From Amylostereum areolatum (Eukaryota; Basidiomycota; Agaricomycetes; Russulales; Stereaceae), in NCBI GenBank assembly GCA_012932865.1, contig SAXG01000006.1:496001-560000 (forward strand): a stretch of DNA of 64,000 bases, read 5' to 3'. The notes under the pieces are model-generated. The model saw only the letters and a list, made by a program, of their open reading frames with translations, had not been told where the DNA came from and searched no databases. A program made the position numbers and the translations under genes. Of the stretch, positions 20,146 to 30,719 are shown in pieces (positions within the stretch are counted from its first letter, which is position 1; every line of letters starts with the position of its first letter).

Positions 20146-22257
20146 AAACCCTGATTGTCTTTGAACATGTTGGCAGTGCGTGCGAACGTTTCACTGTCCA
20201 TCTTATTCACAAGCTTGGTGATCTGATCAATCGGGGATTCTTCTTCTGTTAGATTCGCCGTTCGTGCATTGATCGTTGTTTGGGTACGTTTCTCTGGGCA
20301 GTTCCTGGAGATATGTCCTGGCTTCCGGCAATAGAAGCATGATCCTGACTTCTGGAGTTCGGTATGTTCTTGCGGGGTAAGGCGTCTGAAGTTTCGGCCG
20401 TTGTTCCCTGTTTGTGCCGCTCTGGCGGTGGTCGCGTTTCCTTTATTCCCATTTCCTTTTCTGAATGGAATATATGTCTGTGGTTTCTTGTATAGGAGTG
20501 TGAGATCACTCGTCGGGTTCATTGGTCTCGTGTAATGTCGTTGGAACGCTTGCGCTTCTCTCCAGTTATTGTCAATGCGTAATGCGAGTTCGTACCATTC
20601 ATCAATATCGTTCGAGATGTGGTCTCTTTTGAGGATCTCAACCACGATATCATTGCGCAGTCCTCTCTTGAATTGGTCGATCAGTGCCTTATGATCGTAG
20701 CCTGCTTCCATGGCGTAGTCCCTGAAGATTGTAATATAATCTTTGGTTTCCATAGTCCCTTGTTCTAGGCGCTGTATATTGAATCTAGTGTCTCTTCCTG
20801 GGTCTATTTCTCCGAAGGTTTCTAAGAAGGCGTCGCGGAATGCCGTCCATGGGAGGTATACTTCTGGATCTAGACCACGATCTCGTATTTTATCGATCTT
20901 ACTTATTAAGAGGGACGCCCAGTGGAGGGCTGGTCCATCGGTGAGATGCGAGAGTACAAAGGTTATCTTACGCATGTTGGCTGCATACGCGTTGGGAAAG
21001 GCTATGAAGCGAAGTACGCATTGTTCTATGAACTTTGCTGCTTTCGCTCGATCTCTTCCGTCGTATACTCCCAGTGCGTTTAGTTTGAATCCTTTGTCCT
21101 TATCATCGGGTTTTGATCCGATTGTGCCTGTTCCTCCTGGTGGGGAATTCCCTGGTGGGTGCTTCGATTCTTTCGGAAGATCCGCGGTTGCTCCTCTTCC
21201 GAAGACGTAGTCTCTGACTTCTTTTCCCTTTTTGTTATCTTTTGATTGGTTGGAGAGTGATGGTGATGGTGGCGTTAGCGTTCTCCATCCTATTGGGTCG
21301 GTCGTACCAAGTCCTAGGGGGAATCGAGTCTCATGTCTCGGTTTCGCGGGATCGGCTGGCGTTGGAGTTGCAGGCGTCTGGCGCGGTACATTAGTCTCTC
21401 CAGGGGGGACATTGCTAAGTGTGGTGGCGGGGTTGGGTATCGAGGCGGCGGCGTCTCCCATTGTTGTGACGTTCTCAGGTTTTCCAAATAGATTTCCTTG
21501 TCTTCCTCTTGTGGTTCCGAAAATGTCGTCAGGTGATTGGGATCTTGTTGGGTTCTCTGTATGTTCTTCCGTTTCTGCTGCGCTCGATGGGCGGCTTTCT
21601 CGACTTCCTCCGGGATCGGACTTAATTTGGGGGTTTGATATAGTTCTCTTAGGTTCTGGCGCGGTTTCCTCTGGAGGTGGTGCGGCTGTTGCGGGTTCTT
21701 GAGGATGCTGGAGTTCGGTTCGAGGGTTCTGTGGTTCGGTTGTCGTATCGGCTGTGTCGGTATCGGGATTAAATTCCCAGTAGTCCTTAATATTCCCGGT
21801 GTAAGGCTTCTCTTCGACCTTTTGTGCGTCCGGGTGTTTCCAGAGTTCTTCTGATGAGAGGGGCCCGATATGAGGTCTTGAATAATCTGGGCGCTTCCAA
21901 TGTGAATTGTCGTAGCTTCCGTCTTCTTTTTCTCTTTTGGATCTATCTTTGAAGTATTCTGCAGCTGGGGGAAGGTTGTATCTGTATATGGGTGGGTTCC
22001 ACTGGTATGCGTATGTCCCTTTGCTTTCTTTCGCGACAAGGGCTCCGTCGTAGTAAAAAAGGAGATGATAGGGGTCGAATGTCCAGCAATGATCTTCGTT
22101 TCCGTTAGGGAATTCTCGACTGCAGTTTGATTGGAGTTGAGGGATCTCAAAATCTGATGGTCTTTTTTCAGCGGGTTGTTCCGCTGACTCCGTGGTGGGT
22201 GTTTCGTTTGACGCTCTGCGCCAAACTGTAGGGTGAGCTAGTGTAGAGGAGAGCTCG
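20142..22257 (-). CDS. Gag polyprotein of the outer element (no obvious AUG)
   Basis: The frame is open from about 22257, just inside the 5' LTR, to TGA at 20142, about 705 codons, but its first ATG is only at 21461. The upstream part has clear protein character (EDHCWTFDPYHLL, FYYDGALVAKESKG), so translation probably starts upstream by a non-AUG codon or after splicing; CACCCTACAG near 22236 could be a splice acceptor. The C-terminal half holds a retrotransposon capsid-like helical domain (RLEQGTMETKDY region) and one CCHC knuckle, CFYCRKPGHISRNC. The gene ends in GGGTTTT-TGA, a site suited to -1 frameshifting into pol. A longer-looking frame at 21314-22150 is a shadow. Confidence 0.8.
20145..20151 (-). 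promoter_or_regulatory. Probable -1 ribosomal frameshift site GGGTTTT, outer element
   Basis: Reads G GGT TTT in the Gag frame and is followed at once by the Gag stop TGA. It fits the X XXY YYZ rule, and pol is open in the -1 frame from this point. The nested gypsy has the same heptamer at its own gag end. Confidence 0.7.
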
Positions 22258-22263
22258 TTCTAG

Positions 22264-22810
22264 TGTTAAGGACGGTCCTTATCACGTGACAAGCGGCTCA
22301 GGCTACAGTACTCTTATGCGTGAGAGGTGGGATCAGGTGATCCAGACGTCTCGGTTTATACGAAGGTAAAGGTCAATAAGCGAAGCAGTAAGTCTTCACG
22401 GAAGACTTAGGCGAGCTTATTAACTTAGTTTGGATTCTCTTTAGTATGCTTAAGAGGAGGTTCTTATTAGAACAGTCCTGTATTTACAAAGAGAACGAGC
22501 TGAGGAATAGCTCGTTCGTTGAGCCTCCTTTTATATGAAAGGAGATCAAGTAAATAAATGTACATAAAGCAACGATCGTATCAAGTATCTACGGGGACGC
22601 GACTGTGGCACCGTCGTGGCTATGTTGTCGACATGTCGACGAACAGTGGCACTGCCGGAGCTGTGTTGTCGAGATGCCGACGAGCTGTGGCGCGGTCGTG
22701 GCTATGTCGTCGGGACGGTTACGAGCTGGGGCACAGTCGTAATCCGTCGTTTAACGACGTCCTTCCGAATAAGGTAAGGGAAAATGAGATACCTTATTGG
22801 AGTTGTAACA
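22264..22810 (-). repeat. 5' LTR of the outer gypsy element (547 bp)
   Basis: Partner of 2229-2775. Directly inside it, the Gag frame is already open. No TGG-starting primer-binding site is evident next to the LTR, so a tRNA-fragment or self-primed mechanism is possible (inference). Confidence 0.95.
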
Positions 22811-25089
22811 CCTTGCGCGTACGACCTCTAAACAATTGATGAAGATCAACTTGAGTCGCTCACGGGTACTTTTTAAGTCGGCCTTGTGTGCGCGAGTCTG
22901 TGCATCTTGTAAGTCCGCGGCGGAGTCATGGATGGATTGTGATACCACGTCCGGAAAGGACCTGTGCATCATCAACTGGATTGCGGTCAGGACTTCCCGT
23001 CCAAACCGAGGAGCCCAGTGCCAGCGGACCCGGGCCTCAACATCCCCCATCGTGTTGAGAAAACTTGCTCCAGAAGCGAGGCTGTTCACCACAGCATCAC
23101 TCATGATTGACCGCCCGGTCACGATGATTTGGCCCGGCCATTCACGCGCAACAATTGTCGAACGCAACTCCTTCAACATTGTTTTTGCAGCATCCTGAAC
23201 AGCGGGGGGGCTTTGCGCACGGCGCCCTGATGGCAGTCTGGAGGGGTCATCAAGTTCAATCCGCTCCACCACAAACTTGTCTGGGTGGCAGTTGTCACAT
23301 CGAGTGCAACGTCCCGGTGGTGTAGCAGCACTTTCCGGCGTCCCGATAGTCAGCGACTCTGTAGTACAAATATGAGCGACTCTCGTGCATCGGTCCGAGT
23401 GAAAAGTGACCGTACCTTTCCGATGGTTCTCGAAAAAGTTGTCCCAAGGAAGACGTCGGCAGCCTTTGGTGGCTACATATTGCGCCAGATGAAGCTCGTC
23501 GCGTGTGGCAAGTGCGCCGTGGTACCGTGACTCCTGTACACTGGGGACTTTCAATCCTCCACCCGCTGCGTCATCGGCAGTGACGGTCTCGATTCGAACG
23601 CCCTCAGCTTCGTCGACACGCATTGGTTGCGGCACCTCGACTTGACCAACCACAGCCACAACATTTGGGACTGGAGCGGCTTGCAGAGACACCTCGGGCC
23701 CATCTCCTCCTGGCAAATGGACTCGGACTTCTTCGGCACCCGAAAGAGCCACGCATTTGCGGTAGTATGCAGCTGAGACATAGAGGATACCTTCACCGAT
23801 TTGTGACGGGTCACGCACGCAACGCCCGAGTTTTTGCACCAGCGAGCAGAACGTCTTCGGTGCCTTCCACAGTACAACGCGCTGAATGTTTCGTAAGTCC
23901 ATCCCCTGTACACGACAAGTTCAGACCGGTCTCGGAACAATGAGTCAGGAAGAGACATACCCAACCCAGCGCGTCTGTAGCTGGGACGACACGGATCCGA
24001 GAAAGACGGAGTTCTTCCAGGATACGACTCTTGTCGTCTTCGTCAATGAACCGGTGGTAGAACTCGACAACGGTTCCAGGAATCGACGCAGGCAAGTGGA
24101 TGCGAAGAAAATCTTGGATGGCCTCGGCATCCATGCGGTTGTTCACGTAGACAAGCGTGATGGGGATGTCCTCTGGTACGACACTGTTGATAGGGATGAG
24201 TGTGAGGAGGTCGGCCATACTGTCCTCCGGATGCTGTATCGTACGAACAGAGAGTGCAATGTTTTCTTTCCTATTTGAGACCATAACGCGCACGGAGTTT
24301 GAGGTGAATTGCAACTTCTCCTGAATATCGGACACAATTGCGCCAGGCAAGGTCGCTGAGCATGCCAGCACAGGAGTTCCGGGTTTGAGGAGAGATCGCA
24401 GGGCGCCAATCCGAGCATACTCAGGACGAAAATCGTCTGTTCCCCATTCAGAGACTGCATGAGCCTTGTCGATGACCAGGCATATGCATGCGTCGCAGAA
24501 ACGTTGCATGTGCAGAACCGTGCTCCCAAACGCGTTGCCCAAGGCAGTCTCGGGGCCGACAAACACGACCCGGTATTTGTTTAAAGCGACATTCTACAAC
24601 AGGTGCTTTATTAGCTCTCTGAAAAGCAACATACAACTAGATGGGCGTGATTCACATACGTTCATGAGCACATCAATGTTTTCGCACTTCAAATGGATGG
24701 CCACAGCCGCGATACCGGCTGCATTCAACAGCATCGCCTGGTAAAAGTTCATTAGGTATTGTAGCCCCTGATTATACAGATTAGAGACGTACCTGCTCCT
24801 CCATGAGAGCCACGAGTGGGCTGATAGTAAGTAAACTCTTCTCGGTCTCCATTTGGGCGGTATCTGGGGCATCCTGAGGCAGCGAGTGGTAAAACAGAGG
24901 AAGAACGAAGGCAAATGTCTTCCCAGCCCCTGTCGGAACGTCTAGAAGGACGCTGCGTCCCTCGAGGATATGCCGGGCAGCCTCCTCTTGAAACGGACGC
25001 AGACTAGGAAGGTTGAATGTGGCACACAACCGGCGTGAAGCGTCGCGGAAACGGGCCTCGTCGAGACCCGGGTTTTCTGGTTGGGACAT
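22811..25089 (-). CDS. RecQ-type DNA helicase, 5' part of a RecQ-bromodomain gene
   Basis: Exons 25089-24793, 24737-24660, 24593-23961 and 23905-22811; all three introns have GTACGT or GTATGT donors. With the 3' exons at 2223-1775 the coding length is 2448 nt, exactly 816 codons. RecQ motifs in order: RPFQ (motif 0, residues 31-34), PTGAGKT (Walker A, 52-58), SPLVALMEEQ (Ia), DKAH (motif II, about 167-170), ACSAT (III), VYVNNR (IV), DALGWGMD (V), QKLGRCVRD (VI, about 360-368), then a Cys-rich segment ending CDNC (about 539-542) like the RecQ zinc-binding domain. No winged-helix or HRDC domain was recognised; instead the C terminus runs into a bromodomain (about 682-785). Motif II has Lys where the catalytic Glu of DEAH is expected, so ATP hydrolysis may be impaired. 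Family role: 3'-5' unwinding of DNA in the nucleus. The reading frame is undamaged up to the transposon. Confidence 0.88.
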
Positions 25090-25922
25090 CTGGGATGGTT
25101 AGAAAGGAGAGGAGCAACATACTGAAGGGTTTTTCGGAGGGCAGCCGTGCTCTGAGACATGATAGGAGTGAGACTGGTGAGACACGATAGCGGGAGTGTT
25201 GTTTAAGGCCAATCATGGCCCGAGGTGTATTTTGAAAGCCCTTGGGCCAAACCAGAGGCAAAATCGACTGTATAGAGTGGATATTACACGTTTATAAGGA
25301 CGGGGGAAGGGCGAGCACAGTGGTATAGGCAGCCGAAGGGGTAAGTGTCGCGTCGCGGTCCAAGACGCGCGCGCTGAAATCCACTAAGTCTCAACATATC
25401 GTGGGAATAAACTTCCACTCTACTCGTTCACGCGTCAGTGATTCCAGTCCCTGCGGTGACGTGCTAATGCCGGCTCGCCTCAGGGACTGGTTCGAGTCTA
25501 TCGCACTGCTACCTTAGGTGTCGATGTTTGGCATGATGCTAACACGTTCAAAGACTGTTGCTTGGATTGTTTGACAGCCATAACGGAGTTATATATGATC
25601 AGGATTCAGTTATTCCGTCTTCATCAGATCTATCAGAGGTGACGAAAGTACTGTAAGTCTGTAAGTGTAGCTGGGAGGATTGAGGTGCCTGGCGCCTGGG
25701 AAATGGTCGCGAGGGCCAAACGTTGGCGAATAGGAGGCGAGAGAAGCGACGTCGAAGACTGGCGTAAAGTTTGCGTACATACTGTACCCGGTGCGTTTGA
25801 GGTTTCCCCGGGGCCGATGACGGTCATTTGAACCAACCATTCTCTTTCCACACTCTTTGATCCACGGATTTTTGAACTTCCATCAACGTTCCGCACGCAA
25901 CCCGCGTCGCAGGCATTGTACC
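25090..25922. other. Intergenic region between divergent genes
   Basis: Separates the divergently transcribed RecQ-bromodomain gene and a membrane-protein gene, so it should hold both promoters. I see no tRNA, repeat or coding exon. A hairpin-like GACTGGTTCGAGTC near 25490 resembles a tRNA T-loop but lacks the rest. Confidence 0.5.
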
Positions 25923-27906
25923 ATGCAACGTTTCGCTCTCGGACTATTCCTATCGTTCGTCGTGCGCTGGCCGTCGGCGCTTCATCATGGGACGACTGCT
26001 AAACAACTGGAACAACTGGAGCAGGTGAGCAGCCATAATACTCTCCGTACTGTAGCTCTTGCTAATCGAGCGCTGCCACTAGGGCTTTCTTTTTGACTAC
26101 GATCCGCCCGGGACAACTGCGCCTATACCTATAACAGGTTCGCCCTTCTGAACCCGCGATCTCGTACACTTGTCCCAACCCAACCTTTAGAACAATGCGA
26201 GAGGTTGCACCTTACGTGGGATAGGAGTACTGCCACTGGGTATGTTTCCACCTTGCGTTGAGAGCTTTGTACTACTTGTGCTCAAAGTCTACTCAGTCCC
26301 AGTCCACACGCTCCTTATTACCTTCAGATCTACACCTCGTCAGTGTATTCACGTGTTTGCAAAAACCGGCGTCGCTCACGATTGTGCCACTGGCAGCGCG
26401 TTCATCGTTCCTTTTGTCGTAGATGCAGGTAGTGGGACCACTTTCGTAAGCCCCCGTTGGTCTAACGCGCGCGTCTTGTTCACGTATCAGCAGGATTTCG
26501 ACGTCCCCTTTATCCCTGGCACCCAGGTTAGACGTTTCCCGATAAGCTGTGTGTGGCAATATCCTTATGCATCTTCCAACTACACAGTACCAGATATGTA
26601 TGGTGAGCAATTCGTCCGAGTTTCTGTATGTATATCTGAAGTCTGGTCATCCTCCTCAGTTTGACACGAACGGCATATCAGGTGGCTGCCAGGCGATCTA
26701 TACTGTCATAGCCAATACAACCTCCCAAACACCTTCTTGCACCAACGTGACTTTCCCTGCCGGCGCTATGGATGTTGAGGCCGAGGATCACCAGGGCCAG
26801 TGGTCTCAGTACGGCTGGGTAGAGGAGGTGCGTCATACGTGGTCTACACCTTGAAATCGTCCTCAACTACAAAATGCATCCTAGTGCACTGATATAACAG
26901 TCACGCCAAAGAATGGGACACCGCCATACACATTTACGGTATGCGAGCTCTATATCCTTATGTCCTCCTGTGGCGGTTGTCCTGACAGTGCTGTAGGTGG
27001 CCCCAGCCTTGCGACCGCCTTTGAACATCACATCCACGAGTCGAGATGCAATCAGCTGGACTGTATCCCTGGTCGGTCACTATGTGACTGTCGCATCAGC
27101 TTTCTGCTGACGAACCTCCAGGACTTTGGATTCCCTTTCTTCATCTCCTTAGTCGACTCTCAAGGCAACAAATGGTCCAATGGACCCCTACACAGCTCCT
27201 TAGGAACGACTACCTGCAGAAGCCGTGGAAGGTAACGGTCCCAGCTCTCCTTCAATGTATATCACTCAACAGCGTGTAAATCAGCGTATCTCCTGCTGCG
27301 GCCATAGGTTCTGGGATCGGAGGGTTGGTGTTAGGGGCGCTTATAGGCGTCATCGGGCTCCTTCTTTTCCGCCTTAAATTTGGTGGATTGAGATATAAGC
27401 GAGCCGCCAAGGATATACTGTCTCCAAAGTCAAGCTACGATATTAACCCTCTAGCATACCACGACCCCAGCGACATTGGGATGCCTCCCATGGGATCACC
27501 TGACTCGCCTGATGCTTTCAGCGGCAGCAGTCGAGCCAATGCCTCGCAACACAACCAAGCATACCACATCGAACCATTCACCCTTTCCGGCAGAGAACCT
27601 TCCAGCACAGCCCCAGGTGTGAGCGCGCTGTCAAGTGATCCATCGGCCACTTCAAGTACACAAAGCAATTCACCCCACGATGTCCCCCATCCTCCTTCTC
27701 ACCCTTTGACGGCATCTGAGTCTCGGGTCTATGTCGTGCATCATGATGGTGGTGGTGCGCCTGTAACGGTCTATACCGACAACGGCGCTGAAGTGGTCGA
27801 ACTTCCTCCAAATTACGCCGACAGTCGAAGACCTCCGCCGCCACGACCACTACAGTCGTCAGACCGCATCCGAAAACCGCCCCGAGGAGCATACCGGCTT
27901 GGGTAG
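25923..27906 (+). CDS. Type I membrane protein of unknown function, 12 exons
   Basis: Twelve exons can be joined: 25923-26024, 26083-26137, 26191-26239, 26297-26338, 26397-26445, 26494-26526, 26588-26602, 26660-26827, 26885-26938, 26997-27071, 27122-27231 and 27285-27906. The total of 1374 nt is 458 codons with stop. The N terminus is a signal peptide (MQRFALGLFLSFVV). The ectodomain has Ser/Thr/Asn-rich beta-type sequence with repeated WS, Cys pairs and several NxT/S sites. A Gly-rich transmembrane helix (SGIGGLVLGALIGVIGLLLF) follows, then a low-complexity cytoplasmic tail ending in VYVVHHDGGGAPVTVY and a Pro-rich end. I recognise it only as a conserved basidiomycete surface protein family with no known role. 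One exon is only 15 nt. Confidence 0.85.
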
Positions 27907-28230
27907 CCCTGACCTCTCCCCGTGTACTTATACTTTGTTATTTGACTCTTCTCAGGTTGTTTTTGTCTGTGAACACCGTTCGGCGCCGGTCACCATTTAC
28001 ACCGACCCAGAACCTACTTTGCCCTTACCCAAGGTGCAGCATCTCATTCTTGATATATGTATATTTTGTTGGTCTATGTACCCCCTCTCATGCGTGGCAT
28101 ATCTTACCTTTGTTCTCATATTGAAGCTGCTGCAGATAGAGGGACCACAGACACTGACCCAGTCGAGAATAGTGCTGGTCTATCAAACACCGGCTGCCAG
28201 GACCTTCGCTTCCTGATCATCTTTTGCGTT
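27907..28230 (+). other. Duplicated copy of the membrane-protein tail exon
   Basis: Around 27955-28030 the plus strand encodes QVVFVCEHRSAPVTIYTD, clearly related to VYVVHHDGGGAPVTVYTD in the preceding gene's last exon and preceded by CTTCTCAG, a possible acceptor. It may be an alternative last exon or a decaying tandem fragment. Confidence 0.45.
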
Positions 28231-28632
28231 GTGGGTAAGAATGTAAAGGTTAGTGATTAGTCGCACAAGCTCGGGCAGTCGTCCGGCTTGATCAAACTTC
28301 GTTAAGTTCTACCATCTGAAGTTCTTTGACAACTATCGTGGTAGGGCGATCATACGTGCGGGCGACGAAGTATCCCTCCGTCAACAATGGATAACGGAGC
28401 AGTGAGCACAGATCATTGAACTCCCGCCATTTTACGATGATAATCAGCCTGGACTAACAGAAGCTACATAAGTAGGGGGTCAAGCTCGGTACCCAAGCGG
28501 CGATGAAGGAGTTAAACACGATACATATAGGTATATCTTATTTAAAAAGACTTGACCTGGGGGCGGACTATGTATATAGTAAGTCGCAGGAGTGTGTGAG
28601 CCGATAATGCGAAAATATACGTGCGGCGTCGA
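28231..28632. other. Intergenic region
   Basis: AT-richer strip between convergent genes. Nothing recognisable. Confidence 0.4.
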
Positions 28633-30361
28633 TTACGCGGCGATGTAGATGCCCATTGGACACGGTCTCCAATTCGATTCCGTACCAGGTATTCGCCAAC
28701 CTAGCGGCAGTCCAGCGTTACCCTCGCGTGTATCGAGTGCGATAGCAGCTGAACCAGCCACATCAGACAACTCCACACCGTGGGCAAAATCGTTTGGTAC
28801 AGCAAGTACTTTGTTGAGGCGCTTGTCCATGATCTGTATGTCATCGTCTTTCCATGGCTGATCCACCTGTATGTGATGCTTGAATGTGATGTGCCAGAAT
28901 GCAGAAAATAGGACTAACAGCACATGGCTCACCGGTAGGAGTCAAAATCGATTTGGAGACTGCGTCCAGGTGATCGTTGCTTTCACAGAGCGCTTTTAAC
29001 AAGGCCCAGGCACTAGATGTCCGATAGCATCGAGCGACGAGGAGAGATTCAGGGTACTAACCCTGGAAAGTCCGTTGTGTTACCCGTCTGCGGACCGAGC
29101 CCTACCGCAAGCGCAGTGAATGCATCTTGCTTTGCTGTATGAATTTCCACTGCACGATGAGGGCGTGGACGCAAGAGCCACATGACCCAGCTAGCCAAAC
29201 ACATCTCGTAAGAGACGTGATCACTCGTCGTTTCAAGCGTGGAAGGTTGGCTATCCGATTCGGTGGACGAATCTTTTGGTCGCGATAAAAGGCGGGATAT
29301 ACTCCGAGTCAAGAGCGTGGAAGTGAATGTTGAATGATGCGATTCAAGGCTCTGTAGAAGGGGTTCCCAGAGAGCGATCAGAACAGATGGGGTATGAAGG
29401 ACGCCTTTGGGCAGAGCACGTTTCCTGAACGACGATCAGACTGGACTTCAAGTGTTCGAAAGGCGGGAACTCACTTCCTTGACACCGGAACAAGGACACC
29501 CCTCTGAATGAGTTCTTCCGACAATTGTTCCAAAGCCCATGCCTCTTCGTCGTTGCCAGAGTCTTGTCCAGTCCAGCCAAATTCACCGGTGGAAACATCG
29601 ACATCAACTCTGGCTTCTGCAACCCAACGTTCAACATCACGTAACACCTTGTTGATGTCGGCTTGGTAGTGCGAGAGCAAGGTTGTGTCTTTGGTAACTG
29701 CTTTCATGAGAAACTTGTACTGAGCAAGAAGGGGGGCGATGGGTCGAAGAGGAGCAATGTGTTGATTTGAACTGCCGGCGGGGTTCAGAGTGGGAAGGAG
29801 GTAGTTATGCAAAAGCCAGTCCATGGACTGGGAATAAACCATTAGGGAACAGATCTCGAAAGACAGTCGAGGTGGGCACATACCTCATGCGCGGCCTCTC
29901 TCAGCAACTCCAAGCTTGGCATGTCTTCGTGGGTGGCTGCATGACGCAGCTCGACCAGCCAGACCGGAAGACCCATTTGGGCTGCGATCGATGCAATAGA
30001 GCGAGCATATGCACCCACTTGAAGAGGATCGACGAGGCCGTTGACTAGGCGAATGAGGGCCGTCGCGTAGCTTTGCCTCAGAAAGAGGGAGGAGGTAGAC
30101 GATGTATGATCTTTTTCATCTTGTAGAATGACAACAAGGATGCTGAGGATAGATTCGAGTGCATGGGGTAGAGCAGTGACCGTCTTCCACGCTGAGAGCT
30201 TGAATATTGTGCATGAGCAGGTGCGATGAGGATATAGAGGAACGCACCCTTTGCATCGCGAGAGTTTTTGATTGGTAGTCAGCTGTGTCTGAATATATCC
30301 ACGAGCATAGTTCGTCAAGTTCGACCAAGGAGATCCACGGTGTTTTTTGAGGTATCCTCAT
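28633..30361 (-). CDS. LAS1: LAS1-type pre-rRNA endonuclease
   Basis: Exons 30361-30248, 30198-29884, 29827-29475, 29424-29062, 29012-28933 and about 28866-28633. The N terminus MRIPQKTPWISLVELDELCSW and the block SYATALIRLVNGLVDPLQ, then LPVWLVELRHAATHE, are the Las1 family core. RHAATH is the HEPN nuclease motif (R-H-x-x-x-H type) that in yeast cleaves ITS2 of the 27S pre-rRNA, in complex with Grc3. The C terminus WRIPGTESNWRPCPMG is the conserved tail. The gene acts in the nucleolus/nucleus in 60S biogenesis and is essential in yeast. The last splice junction is off by one base in my reading (the first five exons leave one extra base), which may be a sequence error or a missed splice choice. 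Confidence 0.9.
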
Positions 30362-30719
30362 TTGCGAAAGATGAAATGAGCAGACGTCCTGACCTGGCTC
30401 TGAGCCTCTGATTCCAAGATCTGCGCTGGAAGTTCACTGACCAGGGAAGCTAGTGAAGCTTTGAAGCTGAGCGTTGAAGCGCTGAAGCGCTGAAGGTTCG
30501 GCGCTTGAGCGCCACGATCACGGGTACGCGCGTCCTTCTTTGCTATCTGTGGGCGCTTCCGGTGACGGGACCGCATGCTTCCCTGACTCCTGAGTCAAAT
30601 GAATCAAGGGAATCAATATAAGTAACACACCTAAAAGCTGCCTGTACCCTCCTGTACCGTCTTCGAGTCTTCCATCTTGCCTGGTTCCCCCGCCCACACA
30701 GCTGGTCGCCTCCTCATTC
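30362..30719. other. Divergent promoter region, LAS1 / ABC transporter
   Basis: Contains short tandem-like repeats of TGAAGC (GAAGCTTTGAAGC..., 30450-30500) immediately upstream of LAS1. No gene. Confidence 0.45.

Larger units (their letters stand above)
2229..22810 (-). mobile_element. Outer Ty3/gypsy LTR retrotransposon (with two nested elements)
   Basis: Identical-length 547-bp terminal repeats begin TGTTA and end TAACA, and are flanked by CCTTG at 2224-2228 and 22811-22815, so both ends are intact. By eye the LTRs differ at two positions, both transitions. Coding is on the minus strand: Gag, then Pol (protease, RT, RNase H, integrase, chromodomain), then three further ORFs before the 3' LTR. 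The element is interrupted by a full gypsy at 5833-13348 and a TRIM-like element at 16474-19223. Without these and their target duplications it would be about 10.3 kb, long for a fungal gypsy because of the post-pol module. It sits inside the bromodomain exon of a RecQ-type helicase gene, in the same orientation as that gene. Confidence 0.96.

Noticed and set aside
21314..22150. 278-codon minus-strand frame at the start of the outer element
   Set aside because: The adjacent frame over the same region has better protein character and joins the zinc-knuckle Gag in frame.
25440..25510. tRNA-like segment with GGTTCGAGTC
   Set aside because: Only a four-base stem around a T-loop-like sequence; no acceptor, D or anticodon arms could be paired.
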